Made by a program: the position numbers and the translations under genes. Below, piece after piece: positions 54,805 through 64,000 of a DNA stretch of 64,000 nt. Source of the DNA: Pyropia haitanensis (lineage: Eukaryota > Rhodophyta > Bangiophyceae > Bangiales > Bangiaceae); the NCBI GenBank assembly GCA_008729055.1, contig SDUX01000001.1:868001-932000 (forward strand). The letters are read 5' to 3'. The notes under the pieces were generated by a model. The model was not told the origin of the DNA. It saw only the letters and a program-made list of their open reading frames with translations, and made no database searches. Numbering within the stretch: the first letter of the stretch is position 1; the number at the start of each line of letters is the position of its first letter.

Positions 54805-57150
54805 ATGGCGCCGACCGGGGGCAACCACGGCGGACGTGTGCGCCGCCGCGGTCGCACCCGCCGCGCCGGCTGCCGCGCGCTCGCCGCCGCGGCGGTGGCG
54901 ATGGCGGTGGGAGTGGCCGCCGCGGGGGCCGACTGCGGTGCCCACGCCGCGGCGGTGGTGGTGGTGGCATCGCCGGCGGTGCCGCCGCCGTGTAGGGGTG
55001 GCCTCCATGGCCGCGGCGACAGCTGCGGCAACGACGATGACGGCGGCGGTGGCGGCGGCCGACGTCCCCCGTGGGGCGCCACGCGAACGACACCCACTCC
55101 GCCACGGCCGTCGTGGCGGCCACCACCGTCGCTGCGCGTCTGGCGCCCCCCCCCGCCGCGGCCCGTGGCCGCGAACGCGGCCGTGGCGGCCGCCGACCCT
55201 GAAGCAACCGCCCACGCGGACGCCACCGCTGAGCCCGACACGACCGCCGACCCCAACGGGTTTGAAGACCCCGCGGGGAAGGCCGACGAGTCCGCCGAGC
55301 CTGACGCAACTGCCGACCCCGATGCGACGGCCGACCCCGACGCAACGGCCGACCCCAACGTGACCGCCGACCCCGACGCGACGGCCGACCCCGACGTGAC
55401 CGCCGACCCCGACGAGTCTGTCGACCCCAACGCGACCGCCGACCCCGACGAGTCTGCAGACCCCGACGAGTCTGCCGACCCCGACGCGCCTGGCATCCCT
55501 GAAGCGACTGCCGACCCCAACGCACCCACGGCGCCGTCCGCCACCCCCCGCCCAACCCCATCCGGCACCGCCCCGGCAGACCTGCAGCCGGTGACGCCGC
55601 CCCCCACCCCAGCCACCCGCGTCTACACCTTTCCCCTGCGGGTGTCGATGGGGTGGCCGCCTCCGCCGGCCGCCGCCGCGGACGCCGACGCCAACGCCGA
55701 CGCTGCCGCGTCACGGGTGGCGGCGCGGCAGGCCCAGGAATCTCCCGTCCAGGGCGCCGCCGACGGGCGGCACCCACACTTCCCCGCCGCCGCGGACGGG
55801 TGCCTCCGAGCTGCTGCGGCGAACGTCACGCCACACGGCATGGGCCTCGTCGCCGTTGGCGTGCCTATCGCGGCCAGAGCCGCGGACATGCGGCCGTCCT
55901 CCGCCCACGGTGACAGCCCCGCCAATGACGGCACCGCCACCGCCGCTGCCGCCGCTGCCATCAGCGCGGATGCTGACCTCCACACCACCATCGACGCCGC
56001 CACTCCCCCCCATCAACAGGCGTGGGCGGTCACCTACGCGGCGGCGCTGGCCTCCCCCGCCGCCGCCAACGCGGTGGCCACGTACGTGTCATCGGGAGGC
56101 CTCACCGCCGACGCGGCGGCGGTGAGCAGCATGTGTGGCGGCCTGGGCCTGGCGGTGGGGATGGACGGCGCCGTGACGGTGATGCCGGGAGGGGGGCCAG
56201 GGGCGCGTGGGGAGGACCCCACCGTCGACGCCGGCGGCGGCGACGACGGCGAGGACAGCGTTGGCAGTGGCAACGTGCTGGCAGTGACGGCGGGTGCCCT
56301 GGGCGCCGCCGCCGTCGTGGTGATGGTCGGGGTGGCGGCTGTGCTCGTCCGCCGGGAAAAAGTGGCCGGAAGAGGGAGCAGGCCGGGCGGCGCTGACGAC
56401 CAGGCAGCTGACATGGCCGCGGCAGAGCAAGGGGCAGCGACAGGCGGCCGCGGCGACCGCGCCCGCAGCGGTGGCGGCGGCGGCCGCGGCGGCGGCCTCG
56501 GCGACCGTGGCAGCAGCACCACCCGCGGCAGCACGACCACTGGCGATAGCACCAGCCCCCGCGGGAGCGGCAGCGCAACGGGCGGCTCCCGGCCACGATC
56601 CAGCAGCGGCACCGACACGGACCCGCCGCTGTCGGCGCTGGGCGCGCCTCGTGGCGGCACCCCCACCGCCACGGACGCGGCCGCCGCCGCGGCCGCGGCC
56701 GACGAGCCCGACGCCCCCCGGTGGGGTCCCCCAGACGAGCCGCCCATCCCGCCCGACGGCTGGTCACCGACGCACCGTGCCGGCGAGGACGCGGTGGAGC
56801 GCCAGAAGCGGGCGCCCACCCCTGGAGCTGGCCACGGCGGCGGTGGCGGCGGCGGCAGCCGCGGCTGGGCCGCCGCCACCGCCGCAGCAGGCCTGCCCGG
56901 CATGGTGCCCGCGGCAGTCTTGGCGGCGCGCCGCCCGCCCACCAGACCCCCAGTGGAGGCGCCGGCCGTGCCTGCTCCCGCCGGGGCCGGCCGTGCGTCA
57001 ATCGACAGCGCCGGCAGCGGCGCCGTCTCGGCGGCGAGCGACACGGACGAGGGGGACGGGAAGAGCCCATGGTCGTGGCCCGCGCTGGTGCGGCCGGGGA
57101 GTGGCAGCAGCGGTAGCAGCGCGGTGAGGCGGCCGTCACTGGGGTTGTGA
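54805..57150 (+). CDS. single-pass surface protein with ADPDAT hexapeptide repeats
   Basis: A 781-aa protein that I do not recognise. An Arg-rich N terminus leads to a hydrophobic signal-like segment (RALAAAAVAMAVGVAAAGA, about 23-43). Residues about 131-232 are Asp/Pro/Ala/Thr repeats on the theme ADPDAT, with variants ADPDES, ADPNVT and AEPDAT. A globular-looking part follows (VYTFPLRVSMGW ... GGLTADAAAVSSMCGGLGLA). A membrane segment at about 490-514 (VLAVTAGALGAAAVVVMVGV) is followed by RREK, giving an outside N terminus and a ~265-aa cytoplasmic Ser/Gly/Pro/Arg tail. The acidic Thr/Pro repeat region is suited to glycosylation or cation binding in a cell wall. There is no catalytic motif. 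The start at 54805 is the first ATG before the signal segment. Role inferred: wall or matrix-attached surface protein, possibly a sensor. Confidence 0.7.
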   Translation: MAPTGGNHGGRVRRRGRTRRAGCRALAAAAVAMAVGVAAAGADCGAHAAAVVVVASPAVPPPCRGGLHGRGDSCGNDDDGGGGGGRRPPWGATRTTPTPPRPSWRPPPSLRVWRPPPPRPVAANAAVAAADPEATAHADATAEPDTTADPNGFEDPAGKADESAEPDATADPDATADPDATADPNVTADPDATADPDVTADPDESVDPNATADPDESADPDESADPDAPGIPEATADPNAPTAPSATPRPTPSGTAPADLQPVTPPPTPATRVYTFPLRVSMGWPPPPAAAADADANADAAASRVAARQAQESPVQGAADGRHPHFPAAADGCLRAAAANVTPHGMGLVAVGVPIAARAADMRPSSAHGDSPANDGTATAAAAAAISADADLHTTIDAATPPHQQAWAVTYAAALASPAAANAVATYVSSGGLTADAAAVSSMCGGLGLAVGMDGAVTVMPGGGPGARGEDPTVDAGGGDDGEDSVGSGNVLAVTAGALGAAAVVVMVGVAAVLVRREKVAGRGSRPGGADDQAADMAAAEQGAATGGRGDRARSGGGGGRGGGLGDRGSSTTRGSTTTGDSTSPRGSGSATGGSRPRSSSGTDTDPPLSALGAPRGGTPTATDAAAAAAAADEPDAPRWGPPDEPPIPPDGWSPTHRAGEDAVERQKRAPTPGAGHGGGGGGGSRGWAAATAAAGLPGMVPAAVLAARRPPTRPPVEAPAVPAPAGAGRASIDSAGSGAVSAASDTDEGDGKSPWSWPALVRPGSGSSGSSAVRRPSLGL
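55197..55496 (+). repeat. 18-bp coding repeat array (ADPDAT)
   Basis: About 16 imperfect units of GCCGACCCCGACGCAACG, in frame, encoding acidic Asp-Pro-Asp/Asn hexapeptides. Variation is mostly at the last two codons of each unit (GCG ACG, GTG ACC, GAG TCT). Confidence 0.9.
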
Positions 57151-57354
57151 TACCGAGTGGCGAGGGAGATAGGGGGGAGAGAGGGGATGCCGAGATGCAT
57201 GCCGGGGGAGGGAGGGGGAGAGGAACAGAATGCTAGCGAGGAAGGAGGCACAGGGGGCATGTCGCACCCTCGGCCAACACCGCGGCGCCACTCGCCAAGG
57301 CGAACCACCCCCCACCCCCACGCAGCACAGGGGAGCCAGCGGCACGAGAGATTC

Positions 57355-60065
57355 TCAAGCGAGCCACAGCGCCCCCCGCCCCCCGTCTGCCACCCAGCGC
57401 CGCAGCCGCCGTAGGCGGCCGGCGGCCGCCGCCGCCCCCGCCGCCGCCGCGCGGTCGCCGGCAGAGGTGAGGCAGGCGGTCACCAGCGCGAGCGCGGGTG
57501 GTGCTGCCGCCGCCAGCGCCGCCAGCCGGCTCGCCGCGTCAGCCAGGGGGGGGGGGGGCGCCCACGTCTCCCCGCTCATCGCCCCGCCGCCGTTGGTGGT
57601 GACACCGCCACCGCCGACCCAGTCCAGGTTCCCAGCACCCCTCACATCCCAGTCTCTGCTCTTATCCTCACACCTGTCGACGCCGTCGGCAGCGGCAGCA
57701 GCTTCCCCGCCGTCAACACTGGCGGTTGCGGCCGCGACGGCATCAGTGGCGCCACCGGCGCCACAGGCAGCGCCGCCGTCGCCGCCGTCGCCGCCGTCGC
57801 CGCTGCCCTCCCCCAGCATCAACGGCGGGAGCCCCACCACCGCCATCACCCGCTGCAGCAGCGTTGCCACCACCGCGGTGGCCACCGCCGGGTGCGCCGC
57901 GGCGGCGGCGGTCAAAGCGGCGGCCGGGACGGCCGTCCACGCGGCATCCGTCGCGGCCCGCCGCCGCCGCCGCCACCCCTCCGAACCGTCGCCGCCGTCG
58001 CCGTCATTGGTGGCAGTGTCGGTCACAGGGCTGCCGCCGCCGCCGCCGCCGCCGCCATCGTCGGCGTGCCGTCCGCCAAAGGCGGTAACGCCGCCAACCA
58101 CCGCCGCCGTGGTGGCGACGACAGCCGTCGTGACCGCTTCGGCGGCGGCCGCCGGCGGCGCGCACCCCCGGTACGCCGTCCGCCGCACCGCCTCGGCAGT
58201 GGGGTCGACGCCAATGGCAACAGCGCGGAAGAGGAGTTCCACAGCGCCGGCTGTGGCGGCCCCGCCGCCACCGCCACGACCACCACCACCACCACTACCA
58301 CCACCACCACCACCACCGCCGCTGCCGTCGCCGCCGCTGCCGACGCCGCCGTCGCTGTTGCTGTTGCCGCTGCCGTTGCCGCTGTCACCGTCGGCACGGT
58401 CACCGCAGTCGCTGGTGCGGTCAGCCGCGGCCGCGTCGTCATCAGCCGTGGCTGCCGCCCGCAACAGGCGGTCGCCAACACCAGCGGCGCTGCCCGGAAA
58501 GGAGGCCTCGGCAGCGACGGCGGCGGCCCACCAAACGGCGGCCGCGCCGTCCGCCGCCGCCACCCCCACCGTCGCCGCCGCCGCGTCACTGTCGTCACCG
58601 TCGACGGCCGTGGGGACCGCGTCGTCCCCCCCCGCCGGCGCCTGCACCGCCGCAACGGCCCGTCCCACCGCCGCCGTCGCCGACGCGCGGGCGACGACAG
58701 CGCCCAGGGCGGCGGCCACGTCGGCTACTGCGCTACCGCCGCCGTCGTCGACGGTGGGGGTGGCGGCCACAGCAGCGGCAGCGACGGCGGCGATGCGGGC
58801 GGGCGTCAGGCCGGGGGAGGTGGCCAAGGCGCGCGCGAGCGCGGCGGGCGCCCGGGTGAGGCGGCGGGAGGTGGGGGGGAGCGACACGCCGGCGGCGGCA
58901 AACTGAGGGGGGGGAGGGATAGCGGGAGGGGAGGAGCGACGAACCGGGCCGGGGAAGAGTAGGCCACGTCGCGGGGCACGGCGTCGCAAGTTAGTGCCTG
59001 GGTACAGCCGCGGACGGGGAACCGCCCCCTCCGTCTCCCCCAACCCCACGTTGGCGTCGCGCGCCCCCCGCCGTTTCCGCCGCACTGGGCGTGCACAATC
59101 AGGCAAAGAGAAAACAAACAAGGACGAAAAGACGCGAGCCCCATCAGCCCGACCAAACCCCGCCCACGCGGTTACCTAGCCCCACCCCCAGCACGTACCG
59201 CTGAGGCGAGCGCGGCGTCGCCGCCGTCGCGCCGCAACGCCACACGCACGTGCGTGCGCACCCACACGGCCCACGCGAACGCGTCAGCCATCTCAGAGGC
59301 CTCCCACGCCGTCCACGCGTCCGTCTGTCCCAGAGCGGAAAGGGGAACGGCAAACGGAGGAGCATTGACGGAGTGTGTGGGTGAGTGCAACGGGGAGGGG
59401 GTGCAAAGGAGGGAAGAGATCGACAAAACGTCGCGGCGGAAGGGTGCCGAGAGGCGTGGCCCGCCTTCAGAGGCACCGGCACACCAGCCGTTGTCAGAGG
59501 GGAGCTCCCCCGGGGACCACCGGGGGCAAGGCAGCGGGATTTGGCCGCCACAACAGCCACCTCGAACGCCTATCCCAAGGGCGACCAAGGTGGCGGGCGC
59601 GCTCTCATTGCCAGCCTGCCGCGGGGGCACCTCCGCACGGCCACACCTCCGGCCGAGGCCGCCCCCCTCCCACAAACCTGACGGGGTGATTGAACTCTAC
59701 CCGATAACAGACGCCCCGCATCGGCCACACCTCGGCTGTTGCGACAGCGTTGCACCGTCGCTCCCCCCCACTCCCCCCCACCCAACTCGAACCAAACGTA
59801 CGGTGGCGGCGGCGAGGACGGCATCGAGGAAGTAGGCTACATTGATGGCCACCTCTGCAGGCGGCGCCACCCGCAGGGGAGAAGCTGCCGTCGCCGCCGC
59901 CACCGTCGCGTGGGGGGCGCCCGCCGCGGCGTCCACACCATCGGCAGCAGTCGCGGCAGCGGCGGCCGCCGTCGCGTCGGTACGGCGGCGGCCACCACCG
60001 CTGTCGAGTCGGGCGTCAACGGCACGGGTGCGGGCGCGCTTGGCAGGACGTTTAGGGGGGGGCAT
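57355..60065 (-). CDS. unrecognised Ala-rich helical protein (three exons)
   Basis: Exons 59802-60065, 59199-59324 and 57355-58902, all phase 0, join to a 645-aa protein of unknown family. It starts MPPPKRPAKRARTRAVDARL, a strong candidate nuclear signal. The most complex part spans the first junctions: PPAEVAINVAYFLDAVLAAA, then TDAWTAWEASEMADAFAWAV and WVRTHVRVALRRDGGDAALA, with many Trp and hydrophobic positions that suggest packed helices. Exon 3 begins FAAAGVSLPPTSRRLTRAPA and continues Ala-rich helical stretches split by Gly/Asp/Ser runs; a later segment ATAVVATLLQRVMAVVGLPP is hydrophobic. No catalytic motif or metal site is visible. Both introns have GTACGT donors and the third exon follows a polypyrimidine tract ending CCCCTCAG, so the model is internally consistent. 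It may be a helical-repeat nuclear protein; I cannot name it. Confidence 0.65.
58903..59198 (-). other. intron 2 of the three-exon protein
   Basis: 296 bases, phase 0. Donor GCG|GTACGTGCTG, acceptor a long C/T tract ending CCCCCCTCAG. An unspliced reading would carry on in exon 3's frame from 59121, but with Arg-rich, unlikely sequence. Confidence 0.65.
59325..59801 (-). other. intron 1 of the three-exon protein
   Basis: 477 bases, phase 0. Donor ACC|GTACGTTTGG, acceptor CGCTCTGGGACAG. Joins VLAAAT to TDAWTAWEA. Confidence 0.65.
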
Positions 60066-63000
60066 GGCGCGGGAAGGCAGCGAGCGGGGGGGGGGGGGGG
60101 GCTCATGCAACAACACGGGCGAAAAACGGACAAAGACAGGAGCGGCGCTGTGAGGAGGGCGGTGAGGCAAGACGGGCGCGGATCGATAACACAGCGATTG
60201 GGCGGAAGCGCGTGGGGGCGCAAAAAGGCAAGCGGTGTCGCCAGCGCAGTGGTGTCAAACGCGCGAACGTCCGCGGATCAAAATTTCGCCGTCTGGGCGT
60301 GCCAACGGCCGTGCAAGGGGTCCAAAACCCCCCTCCCAGGGGTCTCTGGTCACGATTTTTGGGAACGCCGACGCACGGCGCCGTACACTTTCCAGGCATG
60401 AGTTCCGGAGCACTTTTTTTTCCCAGCCCCCGTACGAGGACCCTGAAGCATGTCTACATCCTGCAGTATGTCACCGGAACCCATGCTCGTCGTCCTCAGT
60501 CGCTACAACGTCAACAAAATGCACGTCGTCGTGCATCGCGTGCAATGCCTTGGCACGGGCTATGCACGGAGTGCACGCGGCAGCGCACGCCGTTGCAAGG
60601 AGCAGTGCACACCGACGCACGCCGGGCCCCGATCTACTCCCGTAGCAACCCAATCGGCAGTAGTTGGGCGACCCCAAAGGACGCCCTCCCTCTGAGAAAT
60701 CCTGCCTCATTGCGCCGGACGGCGACGGTTTCAAGGATAGCGCCAATGACCTTGCCTCATGGTCCAGCGCAGTACACAGGCCACCCACACTTGTTGAATT
60801 GGGCCATAGTAAATAATCTGGCAGCCTGAGAGGCCGTGCACAGCTGTGTGCCAAGGCGTGCACTCTGGCGTGCACTGAGTGCAACGAGCCGTGCATCGAT
60901 TGAAAAATTTCGTGCCAAGGTTGCACGCGGCGTGCAATCGTGCTCGCCCCCCCCCCCTCTCACAAGCCCCATCAGGGGCTATGCACGCCGCTGCACGTTG
61001 TCCCGGCGTTCGCGGGTTTGACACCACTGCGCAGAGGGAGGGCGGGTGGGAGAGCACGTGCCAAGGGAGAAAAATCCTTGGCGCAGCACTGGGAAACACC
61101 GTCCAGACTACCCAGCTGGGATGCATGCTGTTCCTATCGATAGAATGTGCCACGTGTCGCACTTCACTCCCTGGGCAGGATCACGCGCAATGCGATTGTA
61201 AGTGTGTGACAAGTTTGGCAGAGATCACACTACTCAACGGTCAATTTTGACCTTAGCTCGAGTGAGCTGCGTCGAACAGCCAACCCTTCTGCTCGCCCCC
61301 GACGCTCGTGCCCCGTTCGAGTGGGAGTGTATGTAGCACGACCGAGACCGTAAGGCCAGTAGGGCAAGTGGCCGACTGGCGGTGTCGCGGATCGGGCGCG
61401 GACGAGTCGTATTTTACACGGCTCAAATGGGATCCTCCTACTGGGAAACGGCGGGTAGGGGGGGGGGCGGACCCTGACAGCTTCGCTACAGCCAACAGTA
61501 GAGGCTGTCGGGCTTGCCTGTGCCTCTCGGGCCGGGCGTATTCCGTTTGAACCGTCCCTTAGGCTGGCCATTTCTTCCTTTCGCTTCTTTCCTCGTCATC
61601 CGTGTCCATCCACTAGGTGTATTGCATGCGGGTCTTCATCATCCTGCATTACTCTCTACCGCATGAATGGATCGTGGAAGGGAAGAGAGGGTGGGGGATG
61701 CGTCTGACAGCCCCCCCCCTCCCCCCTCCAAGGCTAGTCCCCATGCATCGCACGGCATGTATTCCGGAGATAGCCAAAGTCGGTCGTGCAGCCACCTCAG
61801 ATTGCCCATCAGCCGCTCCACAGTCTTCCAGACGGGAGGCACATTGCCCCAACGGATAGATCTGGTGGCCACCATCGTCGCCCACCTGCGCAGCGGCTGG
61901 CACGCTCGCCCTGCACGGGCGTCCCGCTCAACTGGGCGCGTGCACGCAGCCAACCACGCCCTGCTTCCATTGGCCGGCAGCGGCCACGCCGTCGCCCGAC
62001 CGCGCGCGCCAAGCACACGCCCACGCCCCGTCCCTCTCCTTTGCAGCCTCGGCGGCTGCCGACGGGGCAGACGCGTGGCCGCGGCGGGGCTGTCAGGAGT
62101 CGGCCGCGCTCCCGCCCCCCCCCACCGTCAGTCCCGGCGGATCTCCGATGCGGCCGGGAAGCCGGCGGCGGCGGTGCGCTTCGCATGGTCATCCACGCGG
62201 GCGCGGGCGCTGCGTGGGAAGGACGGAGGGGTGGAGAAGTGAGTGGCGGTGGCTATCGAGGCGGCGGCGGCGGCGGCCCGGCGGCGGCAGCGGCGGCGGC
62301 GGCCAGCCCCGCCCACCGGCTCTGATCGTGGGGGTTGGCCTGCGGCGCGGGCGGGCGGGGCTCGTGTCGCCGCATCTGCGACGCCCGGTGGCCGACGGCC
62401 GCGCCAGCTCGCCGGGAAGGGGGGCCGCCCCTCTGGCCGCCGCGTTCCACAACCACGCAGGGGGCGGGGAGCCGGCAGCGGTGCCCCCTGGCTCTCCGCC
62501 GGCACACCCGCCACCGCCGCCCCCGGCCGACCGCCGCGGGTCTGGTGTGCACGCGCCGCCGCGCGGACGGCGCTCCCGCTGTGGCCGCGCCCCCCCCCGG
62601 CCGGTCGCGGCGACCGCTCGGCGCTGGCGGCTTGCGCTGTGGACTGAGAGGGGTGTAGTGCGGGGGGTGGGGGCGACGGGGGGGGGGGGTGAGCCCGCGG
62701 TGCGCCCGCCTGTGCCGCCCGGTCACGCCGCACGTGCGGAGCGGCGGCGGCAACGCGGGCGGCGGCGACACCGGCGGCGACACCGGCGGCGGCGGCGGCG
62801 GCGGCACCGGCGGCACCGGCGGCGGCACCGCCTATGCGGCGGACGGCGGCCAGCAGAGGGGAAGGCGAGGCGGGGACGCGGGAGGTACTGGAAGGGTCGG
62901 CGGCCTCGCCACGTGCCGCGAACCGCCCCCGCGCCGTGCGCCGCGAGGCCGCTGACGGCGGTGGAGGGAGGGGGGGAGGGCGGCGGCGAGTGGCGCAGCC

Positions 63001-63486
63001 TCCCGTCGGCCACCACCGCGGTCGGCGCCGCGAGGCGGGGCGCGGGCGAACATAGGTCGGCCGCCCCGTGCGTGTCCGTTGCCGTGCGCCCCGTCCCCGC
63101 CGGGCCGCGCCGCGGCGGGCGGATCCCCGCGCGCGCGCGCGCGCCCGGCGCGGGCGCGAGCCGCCCTGTCGCGTGCCGGCGTTTGCCGCCACCGACGCGC
63201 AGGCACTGGCCGTGACCGCGGCGACGCCTGCACTCCGGGGGTGCGTGACTGGCCGCGTTGGGAGCTGGTCGAGTGGCGACGACGGCGGTGGGGGCCTGCT
63301 AAGGTCGAGCGGCGCTTCCGCCCCCTTTTTCTTCCCTTCCCCCCCCCGCCCCGCGCCCGGTGTCCGTGCTGACCGGCGCCAACGGCGGCCGTACCACCAG
63401 GAGCCCGCACCCATCTCGGCGGGGGTCGTGGTCACTCTCGTGCCACACCTCCCGCCTGGACCCCCTCCCCGCTCTGGCTTCACCCG
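60066..63486. other. 3.4-kb intergenic region
   Basis: 60066-60200 is the purine-rich (+) leader of the minus-strand gene. 60230-61600 is less GC-rich and contains the GTGCA inverted-repeat cluster. 61650-63480 is GC-rich with no supported gene. The last part includes (GGC)n tracts near 62755-62830. Confidence 0.45.
60520..60990. repeat. GTGCA-rich inverted-repeat cluster, MITE-like
   Basis: Two blocks (60520-60625 and 60836-60990) are packed with TGCAC/GTGCA pentamers, about 6 and 9 occurrences. Reverse-complementing the left block gives CGTGCCAAGGCATTGCACGCG, matching CGTGCCAAGGTTGCACGCG in the right block, so the blocks are imperfect inverted repeats around a ~210-base core. A related hairpin GTGCCAAGG-(9 nt)-CCTTGGCGC lies at 61054-61080. 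Confidence 0.6.
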
Positions 63487-64000
63487 ATGGGCGGCCGCTG
63501 TGGGTACACCCGCGCCGCGGGCTTTTCGTGCCGGATGGGGAAGTCGTGGACACGGGCGGTGGCGGCGGCAGCGGCGGCGGCGGCGGCGGCGGCGACCGCG
63601 GTGGTGGTCGTCGGCGTCGCGGTGGGGGCGGCCGCTGCTGCTGGCGCCGGCGCGGGCAGCGCCGTTGTGGGCGGCGCGGCCGTTGCGAGGCCGGCCACGG
63701 CGGCGGCGTTGCGGGAGCAAGACGCCTTTGAGGCGCCCGAGCCGACGCTCGAGGTGGTCATCCTCCCCGCCATTACCATCACCGCGACGCCGGCGGTGGC
63801 GGCCACAACGACGGCCGCGTCCCCGAAGGCGTCGACGGTGGTGGTGACTCCGTCGCAGCTCCCGGCACCTGCGTCACGGCCCCCAGCGGCGGCGTCGCGG
63901 TCTCCGGTGGTCGCGTCGCGGTCTCCGGTGGTCGCGTCACGGTCTCCGGTGGTCGCGTCGCGGTCTCCGGCGGTCGCGTCGCGATCCCCGGCGGCCTATT
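63487..64000 (+). CDS. secreted Ser-Pro-repeat protein, 3' end outside window
   Basis: The frame stays open to the window edge, giving at least 171 aa. From the first ATG (63487) it reads MGGRCGYTRAAGFSC, then a second in-frame ATG (63535) starts MGKSWTRAV followed by a long Ala/Val hydrophobic core (TAVVVVGVAVGAAAAAGAG), a clear signal peptide or anchor. After it come LREQDAFEAPEPTLEVVILP and ITITATPAVAATTTAA, a Thr/Ala/Pro-rich extracellular type, and then 7-residue repeats ASRSPVV that run off the end. Ser-Pro-rich repeats are typical of wall glycoproteins such as extensin-like proteins, so a wall or matrix role is inferred. The 63535 start gives the better signal peptide shape. Family unknown; its length and any anchor are beyond the window. 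Confidence 0.6.
   Translation, partial: MGGRCGYTRAAGFSCRMGKSWTRAVAAAAAAAAAAATAVVVVGVAVGAAAAAGAGAGSAVVGGAAVARPATAAALREQDAFEAPEPTLEVVILPAITITATPAVAATTTAASPKASTVVVTPSQLPAPASRPPAAASRSPVVASRSPVVASRSPVVASRSPAVASRSPAAY
63892..63997 (+). repeat. 21-bp tandem repeat encoding ASRSPVV
   Basis: About five copies of GCGTCGCGGTCTCCGGTGGTC with single-base differences, in the frame of the secreted protein and still running at the window end. Confidence 0.9.

Noticed and set aside
53828..55777. 649-codon minus-strand frame opposite the surface protein
   Set aside because: It is the antisense shadow of the ADPDAT repeat gene, giving only Arg/Gly repeats.
61639..62016. Minus-strand segment IRWGNVPPVWKTVERLMGNL, vaguely like an insertion-sequence transposase
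   Set aside because: Too short, no DDE residues, no inverted repeats around it; similarity may be chance.
1..64000. Operons, CRISPR arrays, phage or defence islands
   Set aside because: The genes are eukaryotic, spliced in places, with long spacers and no prokaryotic signals.

Overview
The window looks like nuclear DNA of a GC-rich, intron-poor eukaryotic alga. A bangiophyte red alga (Porphyra/Pyropia type) is the best guess; this is inference from compact, mostly single-exon genes with strong G/C third-position bias and long Ala/Gly/Pro/Ser low-complexity tracts, plus a UDP-sugar transporter of the plant-like NST-KT clade. The eukaryotic identity itself is firm: SPT6, a Tousled-like kinase, a copine, RMI1, HBS1, bHLH and bZIP factors, and introns with GT...AG borders. 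There are no operons, Shine-Dalgarno sites, CRISPR arrays or prokaryotic cassettes.

Layout. 0.5-1.9 kb: DHHC-type S-acyltransferase (+). 2.6-7.2 kb: TATDN1-like nuclease and Tousled-like kinase (both -). 8.9-9.9 kb: small predicted N-myristoylated protein (+). 10.7-16.9 kb: SPT6 (-), divergent from a copine at 17.7-21.8 kb (+). 21.9-24.7 kb: RMI1 with one intron (-). 25.0-27.6 kb: HBS1 ribosome-rescue GTPase (-). 31.8-34.1 kb: bHLH factor (+). 34.6-36.3 kb: three-exon UDP-sugar/TPT-family transporter (-). 36.3-47.3 kb: an 11-kb gene-poor stretch with a decayed coding relic, a 2.4-kb inverted-repeat (foldback/MULE-like) element and minisatellites. 47.3-50.0 kb: bZIP factor (+). 50.9-51.8 kb: FabZ-like hotdog protein (+). 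54.8-57.2 kb: single-pass surface protein with hexapeptide repeats (+). 57.4-60.1 kb: unrecognised three-exon protein (-). 60.5-61.1 kb: GTGCA-rich inverted-repeat cluster. 63.5 kb to the end: start of a secreted Ser-Pro-repeat protein (+), cut by the window edge.

The genes do not form one pathway. They are mainly chromatin/transcription (TLK, SPT6, bHLH, bZIP), genome stability and nucleic-acid processing (RMI1, TATDN1), translation quality control (HBS1), membrane/lipid signalling (S-acyltransferase, copine, myristoylated protein), wall-precursor supply (UDP-sugar transporter) and cell surface (two repeat proteins).

Several proteins (SPT6, copine, RMI1, HBS1, bHLH, perhaps the S-acyltransferase) change reading frame inside G/C homopolymers. 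Nearly all are restored by adding one base, so I treat them as intact genes with probable homopolymer under-calls and annotate their full extent. Because the DNA is so GC-rich, long open frames occur by chance on both strands; most were discarded.
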